This document shows, piece by piece, positions 1 to 8,494 of a DNA stretch of 64,000 nucleotides. The stretch covers positions 434,001 to 498,000 of the forward strand of contig NZ_LMQC01000019.1 of the NCBI RefSeq assembly GCF_001424485.1, in the 5' to 3' direction. The DNA comes from Modestobacter sp. Leaf380 (lineage in GTDB: Bacteria > Actinomycetota > Actinomycetes > Mycobacteriales > Geodermatophilaceae). The notes beneath the pieces were generated by a model, which did not search any database, had not been told where the DNA came from, and saw only the letters and a list, made by a program, of their open reading frames with translations. Within the stretch, counting starts at the first letter, position 1. Every line of letters starts with the position of its first letter. A program made the position numbers and the translations under genes.

Positions 1-1
1 G

Positions 2-259
2 GCCGGCTGGGACCTGGCGACCGTGGTCGAGGACGTCCGGGCGGTCACCGGCCGGATCGACCTGGTGCACCTGAACAACAGCCGGGACGCCGCCGGCTCG
101 GCCCGGGACCGGCACGCGCCGCTGTCGGCCGGGGAGATCCCCACCGAGCTGCTGCTGGAGGTGGCCCGCACCGCCGGCTGCCCGGTGGTGCTGGAGACGC
201 CGGGCGACCCGGCCTCGCACGCCGAGGAGATCGCCCTGCTGCGTCAGACGCTGGGCTGA
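2..259 (+). CDS. nfo: Endonuclease IV (AP endonuclease) family protein, 3' part
   Basis: The 5' end lies outside the window; 85 C-terminal residues are visible. They contain the segment HLNNSRDAAGSARDRHAPL, which fits the metal-site region of endonuclease IV (usually HxNDSK..GS..DRHE.IG), followed by a final TIM-barrel strand (VVLETPG) and helix. The family cleaves abasic sites in base-excision repair using three metal ions. The last 16 bp overlap the 3' end of the converging GT87 gene. The Asn and Ser in HLNNS differ slightly from the usual NDSK, so a divergent xylose-isomerase-like TIM barrel cannot be excluded from this fragment alone. Confidence 0.75.
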   Translation, partial: AGWDLATVVEDVRAVTGRIDLVHLNNSRDAAGSARDRHAPLSAGEIPTELLLEVARTAGCPVVLETPGDPASHAEEIALLRQTLG

Positions 260-1842
260 GGCGCAGGAGCCCGCTCGGCCACCGGTCGACCGACCCTCTC
301 CAGCCGCCACCCGCGCAGCCGGAACCGGTCCGGAGCGCCGTCCAGCACGCCACCGCCGGGGTCGTCGGTGCCCGGCCAGCTGCGCCGGACCCGGTCCCGT
401 GCGGGGTGCCACACGTCCCGGACGACCAGCCCGACCAGCACCAGGACGGCGACGTCGCGCACCCCCACCGCCAGGAAGAACCACTCGACGTCGATGCCCC
501 GGTTGTCCGTGCCGAGGTACCAGAGCAGCCGGGGCACCCACAGCAGCGCCTCGGTGGCCTGCCAGGCCAGCAGCGACCGCCAGCCGGGCCGGGCCAGCAC
601 GGCCAGGGGGAGCAGCCACAGGGAGTACTGCGGGCTCCACACCTTGTTCACCAGCAGGAAGCCCGCGACCAGCAGGAACGCGAGCTGGGCGACCCGGGGG
701 CGCACCGGTGCGGCCAGCGCGAGCCAGCCCACCGCCGCCGCCATCGCCACCAGCCCGACGGCCACGACGGCGTTGAGCACCTCGGGGCTCTGCCCGGCGG
801 CCAGCGGGCCGTCCAGGAACCGGCCACCGGAGGCGGTGATCGCGAGGTTCCACAGCGTGTCCGGGTCGGCGGGCCGGCTGTCGTTGAGGGCGAAGAAGCG
901 CTGCCAGTTCTCCGGCGCCAGCAGCGCCACGGGCAGGTTCGTGGCCAGCCACGCCCCGGCGGCGGCCACCGTGGTGGTCAGCCAGGGCCGCAGCGTGCCG
1001 GTCCGCAGGCACAGCACCAGCAGCGCGCCCAGCAGCAGGACCGGGTACAGCTTGGCCGCCACGCCCAGCCCGATCAGCACCCCGGCCAGGGCCGGGTGCT
1101 CCCTGGCCCACGCCCACAGGCCCAGCATCGCCAACGCCACGGCGAACAGGTCCCAGTTGGTGAAGGCGTGCACGAGCAGCAGCGGGGAGAGCCCGACCAT
1201 CGCGGCGTCCCACGGCCGGCGACCGGCCAGGCCGACGACCGAGCGGGTCACCAGCAGCGCGCACACCGACAGCAGGAGGCAGGTGACGACGTAGTAGCTC
1301 TGCACCGGCACGACCGCGGGCAGCAGCCCGACCGTGCGGGCCAGGGAGTCGTAGCCGCGGGCGAGCACCGAGGCCACCCACTCGAAGCCCCCGGTCAGCA
1401 CGGGGTACTCCACCGGGGAGTCCAGGTAGGGCACCTGCGCTCGGTCCAGCCCGTGCAGGCTGAACAGCGGGATCGTGTCGGAGTAGCAGAAGTGCGTGTA
1501 CTGCTTGGAGCCCGTCCAGTCCCCGTCCGAGCAGGGGCTCTGCTTCGCCCAGGCGAAGGCCAGGCCGATCACGGTGAACAGCAGCGACACCCGCAGCGGG
1601 GTCCAGAACAGCGCCCGCCCGGTGACCGCGTGCCGTCCCCACGGCCCGCCGAACGCCTCGCTGGCCTGGGCGACGACGCGGTCGGTCCAGCTGGGCACCA
1701 CCCGGTCCGGCCAGGGCGGGGCGGCGATCCGAGGCGGCTCGCTGACCGCGGCCGCGACCGGCCGCCCGGGGTCCCCCGGGGACGGCGCGGGCCCGTCGTC
1801 CGGCTGGTCGGCCGGGGACGGGCCCGTGTCGTCCGTGGTCAC
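244..1842 (-). CDS. GT87 (DUF2029) polyprenol-phosphate-mannose-dependent glycosyltransferase
   Basis: The product has 532 residues: a proline-rich cytoplasmic N-terminus of about 80 residues, then some ten to twelve hydrophobic segments (for example LLFTVIGLAFAW, LAGVLIGLGVAAKLYPVLLL). The early loop with DSPVEYPVLTGGFEW and the FTNWDLFAVAL motif are typical of GT87/DUF2029 membrane mannosyltransferases, which take mannose from polyprenyl-phosphate-mannose on the outer face of the membrane. The gene starts with GTG only 13 bp after the stop of the penicillin-binding protein gene, so the two form an operon, as Rv0050-Rv0051 do in M. tuberculosis. The exact acceptor glycan cannot be told from the sequence. 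Confidence 0.85.
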   Translation of the reverse strand: MTTDDTGPSPADQPDDGPAPSPGDPGRPVAAAVSEPPRIAAPPWPDRVVPSWTDRVVAQASEAFGGPWGRHAVTGRALFWTPLRVSLLFTVIGLAFAWAKQSPCSDGDWTGSKQYTHFCYSDTIPLFSLHGLDRAQVPYLDSPVEYPVLTGGFEWVASVLARGYDSLARTVGLLPAVVPVQSYYVVTCLLLSVCALLVTRSVVGLAGRRPWDAAMVGLSPLLLVHAFTNWDLFAVALAMLGLWAWAREHPALAGVLIGLGVAAKLYPVLLLGALLVLCLRTGTLRPWLTTTVAAAGAWLATNLPVALLAPENWQRFFALNDSRPADPDTLWNLAITASGGRFLDGPLAAGQSPEVLNAVVAVGLVAMAAAVGWLALAAPVRPRVAQLAFLLVAGFLLVNKVWSPQYSLWLLPLAVLARPGWRSLLAWQATEALLWVPRLLWYLGTDNRGIDVEWFFLAVGVRDVAVLVLVGLVVRDVWHPARDRVRRSWPGTDDPGGGVLDGAPDRFRLRGWRLERVGRPVAERAPAPQPSV

Positions 1843-1855
1843 CGGGTCAGTGTGC

Positions 1856-4249
1856 CTAAGCCGTCGGCTGTCCCGGCACCACCGGCGGGACGACCGGCGG
1901 GTTGGGGTTGGGGTTGGGGTTCGGGGCGGGCGCCGGGGAGGGGCTGGGGCTCGGCGGCGTCGTCACGGGAGGAGTGGTCGGCGGCGCGGGCGCCGGCTCC
2001 ACCTCCGAGGACGGGGCCGGGGCCGGGGCCTGCGTCGAGGGTCGCGGGGCCTGGGTGGTCGGCTCCGGGGCCTGGGTGGTCTCCACCGGTACCGGGACGC
2101 TGTCCCCGGTGTCGCCGTCGATGACCGGCTCGTCGGGCAGCGGCTCCTCCGGGGTGCCGGCGAGGACGGCGTCCATGTACTGCTGCCAGATGGCCCCCGG
2201 CAGGCCGGAGCCGAAGACGATCGCCCCACTGGCGTTCACGATCGGGTCGCTCGGGCTGTCGTTGCCCATCCAGACCGCGGTCGAGATCGACGGGGTGAAC
2301 CCGACCATCCAGGCGTCGGAGTTGTCCTCGCCCTGGCCCTGGGTGCCGGTCTTGCTGGCCACCGGCCGCCCGCCGTCCAGCGAACGGCGGGAGTACTCGG
2401 CGACGCCCTCCATGGAGAACGTGGTGTCGGCGGCGACGTCGGCTGGCATCGCCTGGGTGCCGGCGTCCACGGTGGACTCGGGCGCGACGAGCACGCCGCC
2501 CTCGGAGTCGGTGACCGAGCTGACGATGTGCGTGGCGTGGTGCACGCCGCCGTTGGCGATGGTCGCGAAACCGGCCGCCTGGTCGATCGGGCGCATCTCG
2601 TACTCGCCGATGCCGATCGCCGAGCCGGTGTCGCCGTCGGCGTTGGCCAGCGTCTTCAGCGGGCCGCCCTCGGCGTTGCCCAGCACCGTGCCGACCGGCC
2701 ACGTCTCGGGCATGCCGGTGGCCGCCAGCGCCGTCGTCCGCACCGCGTCGGGGCCCACCTCGTAGGCCAGGCCGTAGAACGTGGTGTTCAGCGACCGGGT
2801 CATCGCCTGGACCAGGGTGCAGGACCCGCAGGAGGCACCGCCGGAGTTGCGGACCGGGGCCTCCCGGTCCGGGAAGGTCTGCGGGGAGCTGCCGTCCCGG
2901 CGGGAGTTCACGCCGATGCCCTGCTCCAGCGCGGCGGCCATCACGTAGGGCTTCATCGACGAGCCGGGCTGCCGCTGCACCTGGACGTAGTCCGTCGCCG
3001 TGGAGGTCACCGGGCTGAAGTAGGTCAGCACGGCACCGGTCCGCGGGTCCACCGAGACCACGGCCTCGCGCAGCCCCTCGGGCTCGCCCTCCATCACGTC
3101 GGCGACGGCGGCACCGGCGGCGTCCTGGTAGCCCTTGTTCACGGTGCTGACCACGCGCAGACCGCCGGCGAAGACGTCCTGGTCGTCCAGGCCGTACTTG
3201 CTCTGCAGCTCGGCGACGACCTGCCGGGCGACGAAGCCCTCGGGACCGTCGGGGTAGCTGAGGTTCGCCGTGGAGGCGGCCAGCACCTCGGGGTAGACCG
3301 ATGCGCTGCGGTCGCCCGGGGTCAGCCAGTCCTGCTCGACCATGCCGTCGAGCACCAGGCCCCACCGGTCCTGGGCACCCTCGGGGTTGGCGGCCGGGTC
3401 GTAGGCGCTGGGGCTGCGGATCAGGACGGCGAGCACCGCGCCCTGCTGGGCGGTCAGCGCGGAGGCGTCGACGCCGAAGTAGGTCTGCGCCGCGGCCTGG
3501 ATGCCGTAGGCCCCGCGACCGAAGTAGATGGTGTTCAGGTAGCCCTCGAGGATCTCGTCCTTGGAGTAGCTGTTGTCCAGCTTCACCGCGAGGAAGAGCT
3601 CCTGGAACTTGCGGCTGAACGTCTGGTCGGCCGTCAACAGGGTGTTCTTCACGTACTGCTGGGTGATCGTGGACCCGCCCTGGGTGGAGCCGCCGGTCAG
3701 GTTGTTCCAGGCCGCCCGGGCGATGCCGGTGACCGAGATGCCCGGGTCGTCGTAGAAGTTCCGGTTCTCCGCGGCGAGCACGGCTTCCCGGGCGGGCTCG
3801 GAGACCTGGTCCAGCGGCACGCTGATCCGGTTCTCCTCACCGAGCCGGGCCATCTCGGTGGTGCCGTCGGAGTAGTAGATGATCGACAGCTGCTTCTGGG
3901 CGACGTCGTCCAGGGAGGGCACGGTCGTGTTGGCGTAGACGACGCCGACGAAGACGCCGAGCAGCACGAACGAGGCCACCACCAGGCCGGCGAGGACCTT
4001 GTAGACCCGGCGCCGCTTCTGCTTGGCGGTCCGCTTGCGTCCCTTGCCCCGGGGGGCGGGCTTGCGGGCCGACACCTGGGCGCCGCCGGTGCTGCGCGCG
4101 GCCGTCGTGCGGCCGCGGTCGGCGCGGGCCGGGCGCCGGGGGTCGGGCCGGGAACCGCCGCCACCGGACCGGGCTTCCCGGGCGGGCGGTGGGCGGCGGC
4201 GCGAGCCGGCGGGCGGCCCGACGGGGGAGGTCTCGTCGTGGGGAGGCAC
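1856..4249 (-). CDS. ponA1: Bifunctional class A penicillin-binding protein (PonA1 type)
   Basis: The 797-residue protein polymerises and cross-links peptidoglycan outside the membrane. A basic, disordered cytoplasmic tail (1-80) precedes one membrane anchor (about 83-106). The GT51 transglycosylase has the catalytic-glutamate motif ENRNFYDD at 161 and GGSTITQQYVKN near 190-202. The transpeptidase shows SSMK (S430 nucleophile, K433), SLN (486-488) and KTGT (633-636). From about residue 715 the C-terminus is Pro/Thr/Ala-rich, ending in an NPNPNPNP run coded by a hexanucleotide repeat. The start is GTG at 4249, preceded by an AGAGGGG ribosome site. The next gene downstream is the GT87 transferase. 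In mycobacteria PonA1 supports polar growth and is phosphorylated on its N-terminal tail; a similar role here is inference. Confidence 0.95.
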   Translation of the reverse strand: MPPHDETSPVGPPAGSRRRPPPAREARSGGGGSRPDPRRPARADRGRTTAARSTGGAQVSARKPAPRGKGRKRTAKQKRRRVYKVLAGLVVASFVLLGVFVGVVYANTTVPSLDDVAQKQLSIIYYSDGTTEMARLGEENRISVPLDQVSEPAREAVLAAENRNFYDDPGISVTGIARAAWNNLTGGSTQGGSTITQQYVKNTLLTADQTFSRKFQELFLAVKLDNSYSKDEILEGYLNTIYFGRGAYGIQAAAQTYFGVDASALTAQQGAVLAVLIRSPSAYDPAANPEGAQDRWGLVLDGMVEQDWLTPGDRSASVYPEVLAASTANLSYPDGPEGFVARQVVAELQSKYGLDDQDVFAGGLRVVSTVNKGYQDAAGAAVADVMEGEPEGLREAVVSVDPRTGAVLTYFSPVTSTATDYVQVQRQPGSSMKPYVMAAALEQGIGVNSRRDGSSPQTFPDREAPVRNSGGASCGSCTLVQAMTRSLNTTFYGLAYEVGPDAVRTTALAATGMPETWPVGTVLGNAEGGPLKTLANADGDTGSAIGIGEYEMRPIDQAAGFATIANGGVHHATHIVSSVTDSEGGVLVAPESTVDAGTQAMPADVAADTTFSMEGVAEYSRRSLDGGRPVASKTGTQGQGEDNSDAWMVGFTPSISTAVWMGNDSPSDPIVNASGAIVFGSGLPGAIWQQYMDAVLAGTPEEPLPDEPVIDGDTGDSVPVPVETTQAPEPTTQAPRPSTQAPAPAPSSEVEPAPAPPTTPPVTTPPSPSPSPAPAPNPNPNPNPPVVPPVVPGQPTA

Positions 4250-4361
4250 GGCGGTGGCCCCTCTCTCGGGTCGGTGGGCGGACGCGGGTGGGCGTCACGC
4301 CAGGATGGCGGGTGGAGCTGTGCACGACCTGGGCGGTCGGGGCGGGCGGCTCGGTGTCGAG

Positions 4362-4790
4362 CTAGTCGGTGGCCGCCCGGCGCCGGGTCTTGCGCGGCGC
4401 ACGGCCGGGCTCGGGCACTGCCCCCAGGACGTAGGACGAGGCCAGGTGGTTCCACCCGCAGCCCTGGCACACCTCGACGCTGTAGACGGCGAACTCGTCC
4501 TGCATCGCGTGCATCCGGGCCAGTTCGACCTGGGTCTTGGCCTGTCCGGCGACCGGGCCGAGGGCGTCGCCGTAGACGTAGTTCACCATCGTCAGCCGCT
4601 GGTTGCGGCAGACCGGGCAGGGCTCCTCGGTGAGCTCCCCGTGGTGCTTCGCGGCCCGGGTCAGGTAGGGACTGGCGTCGCAGACCTCGAGCAGACCCGT
4701 GCGGCCGGCGTGCACGTCGGCGAGCAGGGACCGGCGGCGGAGCGAGTAGTCCACCACCGCGCGTCCCAGCACCGAGCGTCGTCCGGCCAC
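4362..4790 (-). CDS. DUF5318 family zinc-ribbon-like protein
   Basis: This 142-residue soluble protein has two CxxC pairs, CPVC and CQGC, about 50 residues apart, which look like a zinc ribbon, plus an N-terminal segment (VVDYSLRRRSLLADVHAGR) typical of DUF5318 (Rv0049-like) proteins. No function is established for the family. It lies 112 bp upstream of ponA1 on the same strand and is divergent from the PadR gene, the same neighbourhood as in mycobacteria. The start is GTG at 4790. A minus-strand TAACAT hexamer ends 6 nt before it, so the mRNA is probably leaderless. The C-terminus is basic (RAPRKTRRR). Confidence 0.88.
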   Translation of the reverse strand: MAGRRSVLGRAVVDYSLRRRSLLADVHAGRTGLLEVCDASPYLTRAAKHHGELTEEPCPVCRNQRLTMVNYVYGDALGPVAGQAKTQVELARMHAMQDEFAVYSVEVCQGCGWNHLASSYVLGAVPEPGRAPRKTRRRAATD

Positions 4791-4796
4791 GGGCCG

Positions 4797-4802
4797 ATGT
4801 TA
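4797..4802 (-). promoter_or_regulatory. -10 element of the DUF5318 gene (leaderless)
   Basis: Minus-strand TAACAT, six nucleotides from the GTG at 4790. Transcription would begin at or next to the start codon. No clear -35 was seen. Confidence 0.5.
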
Positions 4803-4923
4803 CGCACGCCGGGGCCCGCCGTCCCCTCTCCGACGGTCGTCTCCGGCGAGACCCGTGGGGCTCGGCGTGACCGGACCGTGACCGCTCACAACCGGTGCCC
4901 CGACCCCGGGACGTCGTCCCGAG

Positions 4924-4952
4924 TTGTGCTGCGCGACACCTCCCGATGTATC
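4924..4952 (+). promoter_or_regulatory. Candidate promoter of the PadR regulator gene
   Basis: TTGTGC (4924-4929) and TGTATC (4947-4952) are 17 bp apart, a reasonable -35/-10 pair. The -10 lies inside the palindrome described at 4944-4966, so a protein bound there would block RNA polymerase. The hexamers are only moderate matches. Confidence 0.45.
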
Positions 4953-4966
4953 GTGCCGATACATCG
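4944..4966. promoter_or_regulatory. Palindromic operator, probable PadR binding site
   Basis: A perfect 10-3-10 inverted repeat: CGATGTATCG, TGC, CGATACATCG. It ends 26 bp before the PadR start codon and covers the candidate -10. Known PadR-family operators contain ATGTA..TACAT-type dyads, so autoregulation is the natural reading. Confidence 0.75.
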
Positions 4967-4992
4967 ATCCGAGCGGGACCAGCAGGGACGAG

Positions 4993-5610
4993 GTGGGGGA
5001 GCTGCTCGAGTTCGCCATCCTCGGCCTGCTCATGCGGGCCCCGATGCACGGCTACGAGCTGCGCAAACAGCTCGCCGGCGTGCTCGGCGGACTGCGGAGC
5101 ATCTCCTACGGCTCGCTGTACCCGGCACTGAAGCGGATGCTCGCCGCCGGTCTCGTCGACACCGTCGACGCCGACCCCAAGGCGCTGCTCCCCGCCGACG
5201 CGCCACCGCTCACCGGACGCCGCGGCAAGGTCGTCTACGCCCTCACCGCCGAGGGCGAGCAGCGCTTCCACACCCTCGTCAGCCAGACGGGACCGGAGGC
5301 CTACGACGACGAGGGTCGGTTCGGCGTCCACCTGGCGTTCTTCGGCTCCACGGCAGCCGACGTCCGGCTCCGGATCCTCGAGGGCCGCCGGCGGACCGTC
5401 GAGCAGCAGCGCGACGGGCTGCGGGCCGCCCTGGCCCGCACCCGGGCCCGGGTCGACCGCTACACCCTCGAGCTGCAGCGCCACGGCCTGGACGGCGTGG
5501 ACCGCGAGGTCCGCTGGCTGTCCGAGCTGATCGACCGCGAGAGGAACGACAGCAACCGTGCCGACCCGGCAGCGCCGCCGGGCCCGGACAGCAGCACCAG
5601 CACCACCTGA
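4993..5610 (+). CDS. PadR family transcriptional regulator
   Basis: The 205-residue protein starts at GTG 4993 ([13 protein letters not shown]). An upstream in-frame ATG at 4924 would run through the operator and is rejected. Residues 1-95 form the PadR winged helix: [10 protein letters not shown], then [17 protein letters not shown]. The C-terminal half is a helical dimerisation region ([15 protein letters not shown], then long charged helices), as in the Rv0047c type. It sits 52 bp upstream of ino1, with the operator palindrome just upstream of its own start. It probably represses itself and perhaps ino1 by read-through; the inducing ligand is unknown. Confidence 0.92.
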   Translation: MGELLEFAILGLLMRAPMHGYELRKQLAGVLGGLRSISYGSLYPALKRMLAAGLVDTVDADPKALLPADAPPLTGRRGKVVYALTAEGEQRFHTLVSQTGPEAYDDEGRFGVHLAFFGSTAADVRLRILEGRRRTVEQQRDGLRAALARTRARVDRYTLELQRHGLDGVDREVRWLSELIDRERNDSNRADPAAPPGPDSSTSTT

Positions 5611-5662
5611 ACCACGTCGTCATCGAGGCCGCGCACACACCGTGCAGGCACAAGGAGGTCCC

Positions 5663-6742
5663 ATGGGACAGGTCAAGGTCGCCATCGTCGGCGTCGGCAA
5701 CTGCGCCGCGTCGCTCGTGCAGGGCGTCGAGTACTACCGGGACGCGGACGAGACCCAGTCCGTCCCCGGTCTGATGCACGTCCGCTTCGGCGAGTACCAC
5801 GTCTCCGACGTCACCTTCGTCGCCGCGTTCGACGTCGACGCCAAGAAGGTCGGCCGGGACCTCTCCGAGGCCATCGTGGCCAGCGAGAACAACACCATCA
5901 AGATCGCCGACGTGCCGCCGCTCGGCGTCACCGTGCAGCGCGGCACCACCCTGGACGGCCTGGGCAAGTACTACCGGGAGATCGTCGAGGAGGCCGACGA
6001 CGAGCCCGTCGACATGGTCGCGGCCCTCCGCGAGTCCGGCGCCGACGTCCTGGTCTGCTACCTGCCCGTCGGCTCCCAGCAGGCCGCCGAGTTCTACGCC
6101 CAGGCCGCCATCGACGCGGGCGTGGCCTTCGTCAACGCGCTGCCCGTCTTCATCGCCGGCACCCCGGCGTGGGCGCAGAAGTTCACCGACGCCGGCGTGC
6201 CGATCGTCGGCGACGACATCAAGAGCCAGGTCGGGGCCACCATCACCCACCGCGTGCTCGCCAAGCTCTTCGAGGACCGCGGCGTGCAGCTGGACCGCAC
6301 CATGCAGCTCAACGTCGGCGGCAACATGGACTTCAAGAACATGCTCGAGCGCGAGCGCCTGGAGTCCAAGAAGATCTCCAAGACCCAGTCGGTGACCAGC
6401 CAGGTCGACCGCGACATGGGCAAGGGCAACGTGCACATCGGCCCGTCGGACCACGTGCCGTGGCTCTCGGACCGCAAGTGGGCCTACGTCCGGCTCGAGG
6501 GCCGCGCGTTCGGCGACGTCCCCCTGAACCTGGAGTACAAGCTCGAGGTCTGGGACTCCCCGAACTCGGCCGGCATCATCATCGACGCCGTCCGCGCTGC
6601 CAAGATCGCCCTGGACCGCGGCATCGGCGGCCCGATCCTGTCGGCGTCGTCCTACTTCATGAAGAGCCCCCCGGAGCAGTACAGCGACTCCGAGGCGCGC
6701 GACGCCGTCGAGGCCTTCATCCGTGGGGACGTCGAGCGCTGA
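5663..6742 (+). CDS. ino1: Inositol-3-phosphate synthase
   Basis: The enzyme (359 residues) turns glucose-6-phosphate into inositol-1-phosphate with NAD, feeding phosphatidylinositol and mycothiol. The N-terminus carries the Rossmann motif [16 protein letters not shown]. The conserved catalytic core appears in [30 protein letters not shown] and [12 protein letters not shown], with catalytic lysines in [10 protein letters not shown]. The start ATG at 5663 follows a strong AAGGAGG at 5652-5658; an upstream in-frame ATG at 5558 overlaps the PadR gene and is not supported. A hairpin terminator follows. Pairing with a PadR gene is the same as Rv0046c/Rv0047c. Confidence 0.96.
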   Translation: MGQVKVAIVGVGNCAASLVQGVEYYRDADETQSVPGLMHVRFGEYHVSDVTFVAAFDVDAKKVGRDLSEAIVASENNTIKIADVPPLGVTVQRGTTLDGLGKYYREIVEEADDEPVDMVAALRESGADVLVCYLPVGSQQAAEFYAQAAIDAGVAFVNALPVFIAGTPAWAQKFTDAGVPIVGDDIKSQVGATITHRVLAKLFEDRGVQLDRTMQLNVGGNMDFKNMLERERLESKKISKTQSVTSQVDRDMGKGNVHIGPSDHVPWLSDRKWAYVRLEGRAFGDVPLNLEYKLEVWDSPNSAGIIIDAVRAAKIALDRGIGGPILSASSYFMKSPPEQYSDSEARDAVEAFIRGDVER

Positions 6743-6762
6743 CGCAGCACCCGCACGACTGA

Positions 6763-6799
6763 CCGCAGGGGCCCGGACACCACGTCCGGTCCCCTGCGG
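6763..6799 (+). terminator. Hairpin terminator of ino1
   Basis: A 16-bp stem with one mismatch (6763-6778 with 6784-6799) and a 5-nt loop, starting 20 bp after the ino1 stop. There is no U-tract. Confidence 0.7.
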
Positions 6800-6805
6800 C
6801 GTCCT

Positions 6806-6811
6806 TAGGGT
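6806..6811 (+). promoter_or_regulatory. -10 element of the lipoprotein gene (leaderless)
   Basis: TAGGGT ends six nucleotides before the ATG at 6818, placing the transcription start at the initiation codon. Confidence 0.5.
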
Positions 6812-6817
6812 GGGGGC

Positions 6818-7600
6818 ATGTCCGCTCGACCCCGCACCCTGGCAGCGCTCGTCCTCGGCCTGGTGCTGACCCTGCTCGTGGGGTGCGGCTCCGACGGGTC
6901 GTCGGCCACCGACCGCGACCCCGGTGACCCGATCAGCGAGGAGGAGGCGGACACCCTCGCCGGCCTGCTGCACCGCGACTTCACCGAGGGCGGCGCCGAC
7001 TTCACGGTCACCGCGCCCTACGCGGAGGACACCGTGCTCACCCTGACCGGGGAGGTCGACTTCCGCAGCGGCACGTCCCGCTCCCAGGCCGTCACCACCT
7101 TCGGCGACGGCCGCCCCGACGACAGCCGCACGCTCTTCGCCACCACGCAGGACCTCTGGATCGGCGACGTCCCCGGCCTGACCGACGCCCTGGCCGCCGC
7201 CGGGCGCCCGGACACCGGCTACCTGCGCCGCCCGCTGTCCTCCACCCGGGCCGACGGGACGGCGTCGCTGGTCGACGTGCTGGTGCAGCTGGTGCCACGC
7301 CTCTCGGCCCGCGCCGACGACGACCCGCGGGCCTTCCTGGAGCGCGACTACACCTGGCAGGGGCAGACCTCGGTCAACGGGCAGCTGGCCGTCGTCTACG
7401 GCTTCGGGGCCGGGACGACGGTGACGGTGTCCGCGGAGGACCGGCTGCTGCTGCAGTACCGGACCCGGCTGCCCGACCAGACCTTCGACGTCACCATCAC
7501 CCTCGCCGACCACGGGCCGCGGGAGATCACGCTGCCCGGGGACACCGAGACGGCCCTCGCCGCCGACTACCCGACGGTGGCGGCCGAGCTGGGCTTCTGA
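6818..7600 (+). CDS. Putative lipoprotein, possibly LppX/LprG-like
   Basis: The 260-residue precursor has a type II signal peptide with lipobox LLVGC, so the mature protein is anchored through a lipidated cysteine near residue 23. The remainder is soluble, with alternating beta strands (DFTVTAPYAEDTVLTLTGEVDF, then TLFATTQDLWIGDV and ITLADHG). This layout recalls actinobacterial LppX/LprAFG lipid-binding lipoproteins, but sequence evidence for that family is weak. It is a single-gene unit between two strong hairpins, with its own leaderless promoter. Function unknown. Confidence 0.8.
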   Translation: MSARPRTLAALVLGLVLTLLVGCGSDGSSATDRDPGDPISEEEADTLAGLLHRDFTEGGADFTVTAPYAEDTVLTLTGEVDFRSGTSRSQAVTTFGDGRPDDSRTLFATTQDLWIGDVPGLTDALAAAGRPDTGYLRRPLSSTRADGTASLVDVLVQLVPRLSARADDDPRAFLERDYTWQGQTSVNGQLAVVYGFGAGTTVTVSAEDRLLLQYRTRLPDQTFDVTITLADHGPREITLPGDTETALAADYPTVAAELGF

Positions 7601-7644
7601 GCGGGGGTCCGGAGCCGGCGGGGCACCGCGGGCCGGGCATGGGA

Positions 7645-7683
7645 GCGGGGAGGACGGTCTCTTCCCCAGACCGTCCTCCCCGC
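7645..7683. terminator. Bidirectional terminator between lipoprotein and algH genes
   Basis: A perfect 16-bp stem (7645-7660 with 7668-7683) with a 7-nt loop, placed between convergent genes. The right side is followed by a short T-containing stretch. Confidence 0.85.
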
Positions 7684-7752
7684 AGGTCCTTGTCTACCAG
7701 CCGAGGGGGGCCGCGTCACCGCGACACGCTGTGACGGAGCGGTTCCCCGCGC

Positions 7753-8406
7753 TCAGTTCTGGGTGGGGTCCGGGGTGGCGGTGCTCAGCACCCCGCGGGC
7801 GCCGCGCTGGCGGCCCAGCACGCGGTGCCACAACCGGTCCCCGGCGACGGTGGCGACGACGTCGTCCGGGTGGCTCTCCACGCACGCCCAGGCCCCCTCG
7901 CCGAGCTCGCCGGCCAGCTGACCGGGGGACCAACCGGCGTACCCGGCGAAGACCCGCAGCCCGGTGACGACGGAGCCCAGGCCGTCGGGGTCGGCGTCCA
8001 GGTCGACCAGGTGCACGCCGCCGTCGACGACCCGCAGGCCCTCGGAGGGACCGTCGGCGACCGCCAGGCACAGCGCGGTCTCGCTCTCGCACGGGCCGCC
8101 CACGTGGAAGACCCCCGGCTGCACGGCCAGGTCCGACCAGCCCGGGAGCACGTCGTTGATCCGGACCTCGCTGGGCCGGTTCAGCACGACCCCGACGGTG
8201 CCGGTGTCGGAGTGGTCCAGCACGTAGACGACGGTCCCGGCGAACGAGGGGTCCACCAGACCGGGCATGGCCACCAGCAGCGCGCCGGGGCGGACGTCGT
8301 CCAGGCAGCCGATCGACACCGGGGGGACGTCGGCACGGGGGATCCGACCCGCGGCCGAGGCTGCGGGTCGACGGTCCGGGTCAGGCGACGAGGGCACCGC
8401 GTTCAT
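7753..8406 (-). CDS. YqgE/AlgH (UPF0301) family protein
   Basis: A soluble protein of 217 residues. The family core is clear: GALLVAMPGLVDPSFAGTVVYVLDHSDTG, VGVVLNRPSE (both read in order here), FHVGGP and VFAGYAGWSPGQLAGEL, near residues 38-185. The N-terminal 35 residues are Pro/Ala-rich. The molecular function of AlgH/YqgE is not settled. ATG 8406 is used; GGGAGG sits only 2 nt upstream, so a start slightly downstream is possible. It is divergent from the MFS gene, as Rv0038/Rv0037c are in mycobacteria. Confidence 0.9.
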   Translation of the reverse strand: MNAVPSSPDPDRRPAASAAGRIPRADVPPVSIGCLDDVRPGALLVAMPGLVDPSFAGTVVYVLDHSDTGTVGVVLNRPSEVRINDVLPGWSDLAVQPGVFHVGGPCESETALCLAVADGPSEGLRVVDGGVHLVDLDADPDGLGSVVTGLRVFAGYAGWSPGQLAGELGEGAWACVESHPDDVVATVAGDRLWHRVLGRQRGARGVLSTATPDPTQN

Positions 8407-8481
8407 CACCTCCCAGTGTGCAACAGGTTCGGCGTCGTGGGGGCCAGCCGTGCGTGCGTCCGCTGCCGCGTGCCGCGGTCG

Positions 8482-8487
8482 TAGGGT
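8482..8487 (+). promoter_or_regulatory. -10 element of the MFS gene (leaderless)
   Basis: TAGGGT lies seven nucleotides before the ATG at 8495; identical hexamer to the 6806 promoter. Confidence 0.45.
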
Positions 8488-8494
8488 GCGCAGC

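Noticed and set aside
1496-4633. Very long open frame on the plus strand, antisense to ponA1 and GT87
   Set aside because: It is a GC-rich shadow of real minus-strand genes; its translation is Gly/Arg/Val low complexity with no family motif.
5558-5662. Upstream ATG of ino1
   Set aside because: The added residues are Arg/Pro-rich, overlap the PadR gene and lack a ribosome site; AAGGAGG favours 5663.
8095-8115. CCACGTGGAA in algH as another parS
   Set aside because: Only the right half matches; the left arm reads GCC instead of GTT.
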